Shown: positions 1 through 6,076, counted from the first letter of the stretch. The stretch is 12,807 nt of DNA from CANHEE01 sp043777755 (GCA_043777755.1 JAYWHK010000063.1:1-12807); one strand, 5' to 3'. The notes: generated by a model not told the origin, from the letters alone. Numbers and translations are program-made.

Positions 1-125
1 ATGATTTATCATGAAATACGTATAATAAAATCTTGATTTATCATGAAAATCAGTCTAATCAGTGTTCTAATCCTATATCGTTTGTCAGGATTTAAAAACA
101 GGATTTCATCCCGTTTTATGTATAA
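1..125. repeat. Interspersed repeat copy, truncated by the window edge
   Basis: This stretch matches the reverse complement of 5803-5927 over 125 positions without a gap and with about six mismatches. It contains the same submotifs as the full element there: a core with ATCAGTCTAATCAGTGTTCT and a hairpin-like end related to CGGGATTTCATCCCG. The match stops at 125, which agrees with the outer end of the element at 5803. The other half of this copy presumably lies left of the window. It carries no open reading frame and ends about 40 nt before the membrane protein gene at 167. Confidence 0.9.
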
Positions 126-160
126 TACATCGTACATAATACATCGTACATAATACTTAC
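122..160. repeat. 14-bp tandem repeat upstream of the membrane protein gene
   Basis: The unit ATAATACATCGTAC occurs twice in direct succession (122-135, 136-149), followed by a partial, altered third unit (150-160). It starts where the interspersed repeat ends and stops seven bases before the start codon at 167, so it forms the immediate leader or promoter region of that gene. The copy number could vary by slippage. No clear TAnnTTTG box was found in it. Confidence 0.85.
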
Positions 161-166
161 ATCAAA

Positions 167-898
167 ATGAACACAATGATACACTATGCTACGCCTGAAT
201 GGATAGCCACATTATTTTCTATTTTTATTCCCTTACCTTTTATATTGTTGTCTTTTTTGGCAAAAAAAGGTGCGCCAAGTTCCGAGAAGCAAAACAGTTA
301 TTTTTGGCGGACTTTGGGCTTTTACGCCTGTTACCTTATATACATATATGTAGCGAGTGTACAAGGATTTTTCAGTAGGGTGTCGCTGCCACCGACGGTT
401 TTGTTGCTGACGACTTTTCCTTATGCTTTTTTTCTATTTGTAATTGTCGCTAAATCAGATTTTTATAAAAATATTTTTGAAAAAATAGCTTTGCAAGATT
501 TGGTCAAAATTCATATTTTCCGTTTGTTGGGCGTGTTTTTTATTTTGTTGGCATTGCATGATGCTTTGCCGAAAGCATTTGCTTGGATTGCAGGCATGGG
601 CGATATAATCACAGCCGTGACGAGCATTTTTGTTGCGCAAGCCATTGTTAATCAAAATGTTAATGCTCAGAAATGGACAAAAATTTGGAATATTTTTGGC
701 GCAATAGACATTATGTTCACAGCCGTTGCTGCCAATGTTTTGACTAAAATTTCGATAGATACGGGTGCAATGGGCGTTGATACGTTGGCGAGATTTCCGT
801 TTTGTATCATTCCAGCTTTTGCTCCGCCTACGATTTTGTTTTTACACTATGTGATTTTTAAGAAAATGAAATCAGGTAGCATGAGCTTTAGCTCGTGA
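167..898 (+). CDS. Integral membrane protein of unknown function, paralogue of 11135-11866
   Basis: This 243-residue protein is very hydrophobic, with about six or seven predicted membrane segments (for example residues 13-31, 52-68, 76-95, 118-132, 143-160, 176-192, 207-230), so it should lie in the inner membrane. I do not recognise a named family. The gene at 11135-11866 encodes a paralogue of exactly the same length. Shared blocks are HIFR at 116-119, ALP..FA.I.G.GDI at about 133-147, WNI.G at 174-178, FPFC at 210-213 and AP.TI.FLH at 219-227. There are no obvious catalytic residues. The last residues (GSMSFSS) and the stop codon are encoded by a palindromic repeat at 875-898, so the C-terminus was probably altered by that insertion. 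The ATG at 167 aligns with the start of the paralogue. A terminator follows at 968-1010. Confidence 0.85.
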   Translation: MNTMIHYATPEWIATLFSIFIPLPFILLSFLAKKGAPSSEKQNSYFWRTLGFYACYLIYIYVASVQGFFSRVSLPPTVLLLTTFPYAFFLFVIVAKSDFYKNIFEKIALQDLVKIHIFRLLGVFFILLALHDALPKAFAWIAGMGDIITAVTSIFVAQAIVNQNVNAQKWTKIWNIFGAIDIMFTAVAANVLTKISIDTGAMGVDTLARFPFCIIPAFAPPTILFLHYVIFKKMKSGSMSFSS

Positions 899-959
899 TT
901 AGCACGTGTTTTGCCGTTTCAATATTATAATTTTCCAACGAGCTAAAGCTCATTTTACC
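875..959. repeat. Inverted-repeat element with GAGCTTTAGCTC cores
   Basis: A 22-bp left arm (875-896) and right arm (938-959) are inverted copies with two mismatches, separated by 41 bp. Each arm contains its own small palindrome, GAGCTTTAGCTC or its complement. The left arm plus two bases (875-898) recurs exactly at 11082-11105. The left arm encodes the last codons and stop of the upstream membrane protein gene. The structure resembles a MITE or REP-like element, with no coding capacity. Confidence 0.85.
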
Positions 960-967
960 AATATATT

Positions 968-1010
968 ATACGTTTGTAAAGTCTTCGTGATTTTATAAAC
1001 GTATTTTTTT
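968..1010 (+). terminator. Rho-independent terminator after the first membrane protein gene
   Basis: Arms of 11 bp at 968-978 and 994-1004 pair with one mismatch (ATACGTTT against AAACGTAT at the base). A T-run at 1004-1010 follows directly. It lies about 70 nt after the stop codon at 898, just past the GAGCTTTAGCTC element. Confidence 0.7.
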
Positions 1011-1054
1011 GTATTTTTTTTGCAAAAAAAATCACTTCTTGCCATAAGACAAGA

Positions 1055-1082
1055 TTGGAGCAAAAAAACACCTGCATCTTTG
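1055..1082 (+). promoter_or_regulatory. Candidate distal promoter of the DUF4287-DUF5655 gene
   Basis: TTG at 1055-1057, a 17-nt spacer and CATCTTTG at 1075-1082 fit the Bacteroidota TTG/TAnnTTTG pattern with one departure in the first -7 base. The palindrome 1038-1053 ends one base before the TTG. Confidence 0.55.
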
Positions 1083-1163
1083 CAGCATCAAACAACAACA
1101 AACAAACAAAACGAAATTTTTAATTTTTTCAAAAAAAATATACTTCTTGTCTTAGGACAAGAT

Positions 1164-1190
1164 TTGAACAAAAAAACACCTGCATCTTTG
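1164..1190 (+). promoter_or_regulatory. Candidate proximal promoter of the DUF4287-DUF5655 gene
   Basis: TTG at 1164-1166, a 16-nt spacer and CATCTTTG at 1183-1190 repeat the arrangement of the distal copy. The perfect palindrome CTTGTC-N4-GACAAG (1146-1161) lies two bases upstream of the TTG. The start codon at 1231 is about 40 nt downstream of the -7 box, leaving a short A-rich leader. Confidence 0.6.
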
Positions 1191-1230
1191 CAGTATCAAA
1201 TAACAAATAACAATTTAAAACTTAAATAAA

Positions 1231-1782
1231 ATGGATAAGAACGTAGCAACAATGATCGCAAACTTAAAAGAAAAAACAGGTCACTCTATCGAAGAATGGA
1301 CAGCCTTAATCACTAACGCTGGTCTTGCGAAACACGGCGAAATCGTAAAGTTTTTGAAAGAAACGCACAATGTTACGCATGGTTATGCAAGTGAAATTGC
1401 GCTAAAAGTATTGGGTTCTGATGCGGATTCTTCAACTGATGCAAATGAATTTATCGTTATACAATACAAAGGCAAAGAACATTTGAAAGCGTATTATGAT
1501 AAATTAATTGCTGAAATCCAACAGTTTGAAGGCGATTTCAACATTGATCCGAAGAAAACCTATGTGAGTTTGAAAAGAAAAAAGCAGTTCATCGTTTTGA
1601 ATCCTGCATCAAAAACAAGATTTGAAATTGGCTTCAATCTTAAAGGTGTAGAACCAAGCGGCAAGTTAGAAGCGGAAAAGCCAAACGGTATTTGCTCTCA
1701 TAAAATCAACCTTACAGACATCAACGAAATTGACGACGAAGTAATCAACTGGATTAAAATGGCGTATGAGAAAGCAGCATAA
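1231..1782 (+). CDS. DUF4287 and DUF5655 domain-containing protein
   Basis: The 183-residue soluble protein has two recognisable parts. Residues 3-55 match the DUF4287 pattern (NLKEKTGHSIEEW, then GLAKHGEIVKFLKE and THGYA). Residues about 75-180 match DUF5655 (YYDKLIAEIQQFEG, then YVSLKRKKQFIVLNP and RFEIGFNLKG), with conserved basic and aromatic residues. Both families occur together in many bacteria. Their biochemical role is not established, so no function is assigned. There is no signal peptide, so the protein should be cytoplasmic. The ATG is preceded by a duplicated promoter module with palindromic operator-like sites, suggesting controlled expression. The SRPBCC gene starts 63 nt downstream on the same strand with no terminator between, so the two may be co-transcribed. 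Confidence 0.9.
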   Translation: MDKNVATMIANLKEKTGHSIEEWTALITNAGLAKHGEIVKFLKETHNVTHGYASEIALKVLGSDADSSTDANEFIVIQYKGKEHLKAYYDKLIAEIQQFEGDFNIDPKKTYVSLKRKKQFIVLNPASKTRFEIGFNLKGVEPSGKLEAEKPNGICSHKINLTDINEIDDEVINWIKMAYEKAA

Positions 1783-1845
1783 AAAATGTAAACTACACGT
1801 AACCAATTATTTATAAATAAAATAAAAATACAAAATTAAATAAAT

Positions 1846-2379
1846 ATGAAAAAGATATTATTAACAATCGCAGCAGCACTCGTGCTTTTCATCGCTTTCG
1901 GTCTTTACCAAGCAAGCGGACTTCAAAACATTCAAATCGTAAGCAAAGTAACCATTAATGGTTCAAAGCAAGAGGTTTTTGACATGGTTCGTTACCTCAA
2001 TAATTTTCCAAAATGGTCGCCATTTTTAGCACAAGACCCAAGCCAAAAATATTCAGTAAAAGGTACTGACGGGACAGTTGGCGCACAGTACCACTGGGAC
2101 GGAAATGGTGGACAAGACCTTGGTTTTCAAGAGATTGTGAAGATTGACACTTTCAATTTCGTAGGTACTCGTTGCGACATTCAAAAACCTTTTGTAGCGA
2201 CACCAACGTTTGATTATACGTTTCATGACACTGGCAACGGCATAGAAGTTTCACAGGATTTTAAAGTAGAAACACCATTGATTGGCGCATTTTTCATGTG
2301 GCTTGGAGGTGCAAAAGCAGAAATGACAAAAACGAATCAGACAGGTTTGGCTTTGTTGAAAAAAGCAGTAGAAAAGTAA
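1846..2379 (+). CDS. SRPBCC (START-like) family protein with N-terminal membrane anchor
   Basis: The 177-residue protein begins with a hydrophobic segment (residues 4-22) that acts as an uncleaved anchor or signal sequence. The rest is a single SRPBCC or polyketide-cyclase-type fold. Recognisable landmarks are an early strand with KVTINGSKQEVFDMV (34-48), the W-containing LNNFPKWSPF turn (51-60), the GxGAQYHWDGN-type region (76-87) and a C-terminal helix after residue 145. Such domains bind hydrophobic ligands in a deep cavity; the ligand here is unknown. Similar proteins are annotated as polyketide cyclase/dehydrase or SRPBCC family in Bacteroidota. It follows the DUF4287-DUF5655 gene by 63 nt and is closed by a strong terminator at 2406-2450, so it is probably the last gene of that unit. 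Confidence 0.87.
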   Translation: MKKILLTIAAALVLFIAFGLYQASGLQNIQIVSKVTINGSKQEVFDMVRYLNNFPKWSPFLAQDPSQKYSVKGTDGTVGAQYHWDGNGGQDLGFQEIVKIDTFNFVGTRCDIQKPFVATPTFDYTFHDTGNGIEVSQDFKVETPLIGAFFMWLGGAKAEMTKTNQTGLALLKKAVEK

Positions 2380-2405
2380 AAAAACAGTACCTCAAACACT
2401 ATTTC

Positions 2406-2450
2406 AAAACAGCAGTATAGACCCGTGAAGGTTTACACTGCTGTTTTTTT
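2406..2450 (+). terminator. Rho-independent terminator after the SRPBCC gene
   Basis: An 11-bp perfect stem pairs AAAACAGCAGT (2406-2416) with ACTGCTGTTTT (2437-2447), extended inside by ACC/GGT pairing, and ends in a T-run to 2450. It starts 27 nt after the stop codon at 2379. Confidence 0.9.
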
Positions 2451-2529
2451 ATGACAAAAATGTTTTGGGCTTTCATAAAAAATAGCTATTTTTACCATGA
2501 AATAATTTTTAACTAAAACAAACATTAAA

Positions 2530-2928
2530 ATGAAAAAAATACTAATCCTACTAAGTACAATTTTATTTTTGGGCGCTTGTAACGAACCAAAACAACAAGC
2601 AACAACGACCAATGAAACCTTGGTCAAACAATATTTTGAGCATTTCAATAAGCATGATTTTACAAAAATGGCAAGTATGTATGCTGAAACGGCTGATTTT
2701 AAAGACCCTTCGCTTGGGCAAGGCATCGTGAAGCAGACACGACAACAAACCATAGACAAATACACGGAACTCAATAAAGTTTTTCCAGACTTGCACGACC
2801 AAGTTCTTCAAATGTATCCGTCAGGTAAAAATCATATCATCGTAGAGTTTGTATCAAGTGGCACTGCGCCAGACAACACTAATTTGAATTGCCAATTTGC
2901 ACCATTTTTACCATCGAAAATGGTTTGA
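2530..2928 (+). CDS. SnoaL-like (NTF2-fold) lipoprotein, C-terminus changed by a frameshift
   Basis: The open frame gives 132 residues. Residues 1-17 are a lipoprotein signal with lipobox LGAC (Cys17 lipidated), so the protein is membrane-attached outside the cytoplasm. Residues about 29-115 follow the SnoaL/NTF2-like pattern (VKQYFEHFNKHDFTKMASMY, then FKDPSLG, then HIIVEFVSSGTAPDN). The family comprises small cone-shaped domains that are enzymes or ligand binders; the activity here is unknown. After residue 118 the frame runs into unrelated residues and stops at 2928. The expected final strands (ICTIFTIENGLITKDF) are encoded in another frame from 2883 to 2975. One missing A near 2881-2882 would explain this and would restore a protein of about 148 residues. 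It is either a recent pseudogene, a truncated but working gene, or an assembly error. The metallopeptidase gene follows. Confidence 0.85.
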   Translation: MKKILILLSTILFLGACNEPKQQATTTNETLVKQYFEHFNKHDFTKMASMYAETADFKDPSLGQGIVKQTRQQTIDKYTELNKVFPDLHDQVLQMYPSGKNHIIVEFVSSGTAPDNTNLNCQFAPFLPSKMV

Positions 2929-2975
2929 TTACTAAGGATTTTACTTATTTTGATAATTTTGAAGAAGAAAAATAA
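2883..2975 (+). other. Out-of-frame C-terminal coding segment of the SnoaL-like lipoprotein
   Basis: Read in the frame of 2883, this stretch encodes FELPICTIFTIENG, then LITKDFTYFDNFEEEK, and a stop at 2973-2975. This is the typical last part of a SnoaL-like domain and continues directly from TAPDN of the upstream frame. The restored stop lies 13 nt before the ATG at 2989, a natural operon spacing. The shift is equivalent to a one-base loss. Confidence 0.8.
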
Positions 2976-2988
2976 ATAAATATACAAA

Positions 2989-4290
2989 ATGACAAAAAAC
3001 ATAACCACTATCATTTTTGTGATGCTGTACGTCTTGAAATTAGAGGCGCAAACTGTATTCCACACCGAAGACATTAGGCATTTTTTTCAAGCCTTTGATA
3101 GTGTCCAAACGACTTTGGATAAACAAAAACAAATTGATTTTGTCCAAAAAATATATTTAGACCAAGGCAGTTTGGGCGTAAAATATGCCGTAGAACATTC
3201 GCTTGACGATAATAAAATAGCCACTGCAAGCGATTGGGTAGCATTGATGAAAAATACTAAGGAAAACCTTATTCGGATAAGACCTTTTTTAGAAAACTTA
3301 CCCAATCAGATGAAAATATTAGTGCCAAAATTTCAATATTTCAAAGCACAATATCCTGATTTTCAAGAAGGTAACGTCTATTTTATTATTGGATTGGGTA
3401 TTTTTGGCGGAAGACCCGAAGCTAAAAACCTTTTTATCGGCTGTGAAGTTATTGCTGATGAAAAACTCGATTGGGCGGTTAATTATGTCTTGCACGAATA
3501 TGTGCATACGCTGCAAAATAGAACAATTGATGCGCTCTTGGCGCATTGCCTTAATGAAGGTGCGGCTGATTTTATTGCCGAAACCATCAACCAAAAGAGC
3601 CTGAGCGAAATGTACCCAAATGGTCACATCAACTTTGGTAATAGGAATGAAAAAGCGGTTTGGAAAACCTTCAAAAAATTTATGCCGTCCAGCGAAAAAG
3701 GGAAGTTTTTTGATTGGCTGTATGGCGTAAAAGGCAGGAATATCAATGGTGGACAAATGAAAGATTTGGGCTATTTTGTTGGTTACAAAATCTGTAAATC
3801 GCATTACGATAATGCGACCGATAAAAAACAAGCCATCAAAGAAATTATAGAAATGGACGTAAGTACAGACGAAAAAGCAAGAGGTTTTTTGTTAAAATCG
3901 GGTTATGTACCTAAAAAAGATTTGAAATTTGTGAAAAATTTTGAATTTACAAAAGTAACTGAAGTCAAAAAAGGACAAAAACTGATTCAATATGGTTATA
4001 AAATTGAAAAAGAAGTCGTTGTTTTTGAATATGATTTGCCCAAAGATTTGGATAAAAACGAAGTACTTATGATTACAATTGCAGGAAGTTTTAACGGTTG
4101 GAATCCGAAAAATTTAGCCTATAAAATGACTAATACGAAGGACAATCGTTACGAATTTAGGCTTCCGATTACGTCATTAAAAGAAAAATACAATGAATTC
4201 AAATTCGTCGTCAATGGCGACTCTTGGCAATTTGTACCCGAAAATGCCAAAAATACTCAAAATGGAAATTTAACTTTGGAAATTAAATAA
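2989..4290 (+). CDS. Secreted zinc metallopeptidase-like protein with C-terminal glycogen-binding (CBM48-like) domain
   Basis: This 433-residue protein starts with a signal peptide (residues 1-20, ending LEAQ). The central part carries a gluzincin-type zinc site: HEYVH at 169-173 gives two histidine ligands and the catalytic Glu170, and NEGAADFIAE at 189-198 supplies the likely third ligand Glu190. The HExxH then EGxA order resembles DUF2268-type predicted zinc proteases, but I am not sure of the exact family. The last 90 or so residues (about 345-433) form an immunoglobulin-like domain with GSFNGWNP at 366-373 and FKFVVNGDSWQF near 400-412. That is the signature of CBM48/AMPK glycogen-binding domains. 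Peptidase activity and glycan binding are inferred; the substrate is unknown. It follows the frameshifted SnoaL-like lipoprotein and probably shares its transcript. No terminator was seen after it. Confidence 0.82.
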   Translation: MTKNITTIIFVMLYVLKLEAQTVFHTEDIRHFFQAFDSVQTTLDKQKQIDFVQKIYLDQGSLGVKYAVEHSLDDNKIATASDWVALMKNTKENLIRIRPFLENLPNQMKILVPKFQYFKAQYPDFQEGNVYFIIGLGIFGGRPEAKNLFIGCEVIADEKLDWAVNYVLHEYVHTLQNRTIDALLAHCLNEGAADFIAETINQKSLSEMYPNGHINFGNRNEKAVWKTFKKFMPSSEKGKFFDWLYGVKGRNINGGQMKDLGYFVGYKICKSHYDNATDKKQAIKEIIEMDVSTDEKARGFLLKSGYVPKKDLKFVKNFEFTKVTEVKKGQKLIQYGYKIEKEVVVFEYDLPKDLDKNEVLMITIAGSFNGWNPKNLAYKMTNTKDNRYEFRLPITSLKEKYNEFKFVVNGDSWQFVPENAKNTQNGNLTLEIK

Positions 4291-4321
4291 ATTGTTCATT
4301 AGGAAATTAAAAATAAAAAAC

Positions 4322-4329
4322 TACCTTTG
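4322..4329 (+). promoter_or_regulatory. -7 promoter box of the DoxX-like gene
   Basis: TACCTTTG matches TAnnTTTG exactly. The nearest upstream TTG (4292-4294) is 27 nt away, longer than usual, so the -33 element is unclear. The leader to the ATG at 4406 would be about 70 nt. Confidence 0.5.
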
Positions 4330-4405
4330 TAGCTACAAGTATTTTAAAAATCAAAAGAAACGAAAAATAAAATTTTTTTAAAACATTCAAAATACATTTT
4401 TTAGT

Positions 4406-4771
4406 ATGAAGTACGCAGTTTTAGCAGCCAATATATTAATTGGTTTAGTATTTACCGTTTTCGGTCTTAACTTCTTTTTAAATTTTATGCCAATGCCACC
4501 GATGGAAGGCGATATGGGAACATTTGCAGGTGTTTTGGCTTCTACGGGCTTTTTGAAAGCCGTAAAAGTATTGGAAGTAGCCTTTGGCGTAATGATTTTA
4601 GCTAATTTTCAACGTCCTTTGGCATACATTTTATTAGCACCAATCGTAATAGGTATTTTGTTCACAGAGATTTTTGTGATGAAACAACCTGGTATCGCAG
4701 TGGTTTTGACAGTGCTTTTAGGTTTTTTGATGTACGCCAATCGTGAAAAATATTTACCAATATTGAATTAA
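4406..4771 (+). CDS. DoxX-like small integral membrane protein
   Basis: The 121-residue protein has four predicted membrane segments (about 5-27, 51-67, 70-92, 96-111), the size and topology of the DoxX/DoxX-like family. Typical features are FTVFGLNFFLNF in the first helix, the short polar loop MPMPPMEGDMG (28-38), TGFLKAVKVLEVAFGVMI (47-64) with the family's K/E pair, and a final NREKYLP tail. DoxX-like proteins lie in the inner membrane. Members have been linked to redox or sulfur metabolism in some organisms, but no function can be assigned here. It has its own TACCTTTG box and is convergent with the glucosaminidase gene, with a long inverted repeat between them. Confidence 0.85.
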   Translation: MKYAVLAANILIGLVFTVFGLNFFLNFMPMPPMEGDMGTFAGVLASTGFLKAVKVLEVAFGVMILANFQRPLAYILLAPIVIGILFTEIFVMKQPGIAVVLTVLLGFLMYANREKYLPILN

Positions 4772-4791
4772 TATTTTTAGTATTTACACCA

Positions 4792-4859
4792 AACTGCATA
4801 AGATTTTACTCTTTTTATTGGGTTTAGGTCAATAAAAAAAGATGGAATCTTATGCAGTT
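4792..4859. terminator. Long inverted repeat between convergent genes, possible bidirectional terminator
   Basis: The left arm 4792-4820 and right arm 4830-4859 pair almost fully: the outer 14 bases (AACTGCATAAGATT against its near complement) and inner CTTTTTATTG/CAATAAAAA segments match, with a small mismatched patch between. The loop is nine bases. It lies between the DoxX-like stop (4771) and the glucosaminidase stop (4924). The A- and T-runs are inside the stem rather than after it, so it is not a textbook intrinsic terminator. It might instead be a mobile palindromic repeat. Confidence 0.6.
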
Positions 4860-4923
4860 CAGTATAGAAGAACCGTCAAATTCACTTTCTCTTATTCCAA
4901 CATTTTAACAATAGAAAGATATT

Positions 4924-5772
4924 CTAATCCCATTGATTCAAGTTCAAATCTTCGACTGTCCGAATCAAACTTTCAGCATAATGCTTATCTGTTGCGTAAC
5001 CCAAACGCTGCAAACCTTCCGCCCAGCCACGGTAATCTTTTTTACTCAGACGAAATAATTTTCGATAATGAAAACGTTTTAATAAAACGCTATGGTCACG
5101 AAAACTTTGCCAAGGGCTTTCATATTTTTTGAAAAAATCCTTGTGGCTATCGTCCGTAAAATTAGTGCAATGCCCTTTTGCGCACGCTCGTGAAAAACAT
5201 TTCATACCAAAATGATTGTTGTTATTTACTGCCAAACGGCTACCACCAGCATTGCTTTCCAAAATACCTTGAGCCAAAATGATGCTTGTCGGAACACCGA
5301 ATTTTTCCGTTTCGGCTTGTGCAATCTTTACAAAACGCTTGATATAAGACATTTGAATGTCCCGTTTTTTAGCACGTTTGTCAGTTGCATCGTTGCGACC
5401 ACCCCAAAATGACACATTAGAGTAATCGTTACTGCTATTGTCATCTTTCCAAGACTTTTGCTTTAGCCCAACTGTTTTTGCAGGATTTTCTTTTGTGGTT
5501 TTTTCCTTTTTTTCTCCTTTTATAAAAGCAATCACATCACTCATGTTCACAAAAGATGCTTTTTCTTCTTTTGTTTTATGCGGTGTAGCGTAGCCATCAA
5601 AGGTAGCTTCGGGCATTGAAAAATTAAACTTTTGCTGATTGGCAAAATACAACAGAACAAGCAAAAAGCTCAACTGCCATTTGTTTTTTAATAAAAATTG
5701 AACAGCAATTGTTTTTTGCTGTGTTAGCCAAACTTGAAGTTTTGACTGGATAAGTGCGATAATTTCTTTCAT
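4924..5772 (-). CDS. Membrane-anchored glucosaminidase (GH73-type peptidoglycan hydrolase)
   Basis: The 282-residue protein has a hydrophobic segment at about 33-45 (LSFLLVLLYFAN) after a basic N-terminus, which should anchor it in the inner membrane with the C-terminus outside. A low-complexity K/E/N-rich linker (65-140) follows. Residues about 142-280 are a glucosaminidase domain: SYIKRFVKIAQ, then FGVPTSIILAQGILESNAGGS with catalytic Glu172, NNNHFGMKC at 183-191, and the late tyrosine region GYATDKHYAESLI (258-270). Family members cleave the N-acetylglucosaminyl bond of peptidoglycan in growth, division or remodelling. Three cysteines (192, 197, 202) follow the NNHFGMK motif, as in other Bacteroidota members. 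The ATG at 5772 sits 30 nt inside the palindromic repeat element, so that element may influence its promoter. Confidence 0.92.
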   Translation of the reverse strand: MKEIIALIQSKLQVWLTQQKTIAVQFLLKNKWQLSFLLVLLYFANQQKFNFSMPEATFDGYATPHKTKEEKASFVNMSDVIAFIKGEKKEKTTKENPAKTVGLKQKSWKDDNSSNDYSNVSFWGGRNDATDKRAKKRDIQMSYIKRFVKIAQAETEKFGVPTSIILAQGILESNAGGSRLAVNNNNHFGMKCFSRACAKGHCTNFTDDSHKDFFKKYESPWQSFRDHSVLLKRFHYRKLFRLSKKDYRGWAEGLQRLGYATDKHYAESLIRTVEDLNLNQWD

Positions 5773-5802
5773 ATACGAACCTTTTGTTTTTTTATTTATT
5801 AT

Positions 5803-5985
5803 TTATACATAAAACGGGATTTTATCCCGTTTTTAAATCCTGACAAACGATGTAGGATTAGAACACTGATTAGACTGATTTTCATGATAAATCAAGATCT
5901 TATTATACGTATTTCATGATAAATCATGAAAATCAGTCCAATCAGTGTTCTATTTTTTTCGGGATTTCATCCCGTTTCATGTACA
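5803..5985. repeat. Palindromic MITE-like interspersed repeat
   Basis: The element is an imperfect palindrome. Outer arms 5804-5829 and 5960-5985 are inverted copies, each with its own hairpin (CGGGAT..ATCCCG). Inner arms 5859-5887 and 5924-5952 are 29-bp inverted copies with one mismatch (TAGAACACTGATT and its partner). The left 125 bp (5803-5927) also match positions 1-125 in inverted orientation at about 95% identity. No open reading frame is present. It fills much of the 431-bp gap between the divergent glucosaminidase and small secreted protein genes. Confidence 0.9.
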
Positions 5986-6038
5986 ATACAATCCTTACTT
6001 TGACGTTTAATTGATTTTAAACTGTTAGGTCAAGAACT

Positions 6039-6076
6039 ACTTTTTGTTTTACAACACAAAATTACAAACAAAAAGT
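6039..6076. repeat. Perfect 11-bp inverted repeat in intergenic region
   Basis: ACTTTTTGTTT (6039-6049) and AAACAAAAAGT (6066-6076) are perfect inverted copies with a 16-nt spacer. They lie about 70 nt upstream of the -33 element of the next gene. This could be an operator or a fortuitous A/T-rich hairpin. Confidence 0.4.

Larger units (their letters stand above)
1034..1204. repeat. Duplicated promoter/operator module (two direct copies, 108-bp period)
   Basis: Positions 1034-1096 and 1142-1204 are direct copies, 63 bp each, with 56 of 63 bases identical and no gaps. The poly-A lead-in extends the similarity to about 1024 and 1131. Each copy holds a palindrome (CTTGCC-N4-GACAAG at 1038-1053; CTTGTC-N4-GACAAG, perfect, at 1146-1161), then a TTG, an A-tract, and CATCTTTG inside the small hairpin CTGCA-TCTT-TGCAG. 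The arrangement is that of a promoter with an operator just upstream of -33, duplicated in tandem ahead of the DUF4287 gene. Confidence 0.85.

Noticed and set aside
122..1204. CRISPR array
   Set aside because: The tandem 14-bp units and the 108-bp duplication lack regular spacers and multiple identical repeats, and no cas gene is present.
1020..1229. A 69-codon open frame with two similar halves (KKTPASLQ twice), ending one base before the DUF4287 ATG
   Set aside because: It opens with TTG, is made of the duplicated promoter module in phase by a 108-bp period, and covers both candidate -7 boxes and operator palindromes. A promoter reading explains it better, and no protein family is suggested.
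2878..2890. Programmed -1 frameshifting in the SnoaL-like gene
   Set aside because: No X XXY YYZ heptamer or downstream hairpin was seen at the shift point. A simple one-base loss in an A-run is the simpler explanation.
3319..3831. A 170-codon minus-strand open frame
   Set aside because: It is antisense to the metallopeptidase-like gene, including its HEYVH motif, and shows no family signature of its own.
4842..5132. A 96-codon plus-strand open frame
   Set aside because: It overlaps the well-supported glucosaminidase gene on the opposite strand and begins in the long inverted repeat.
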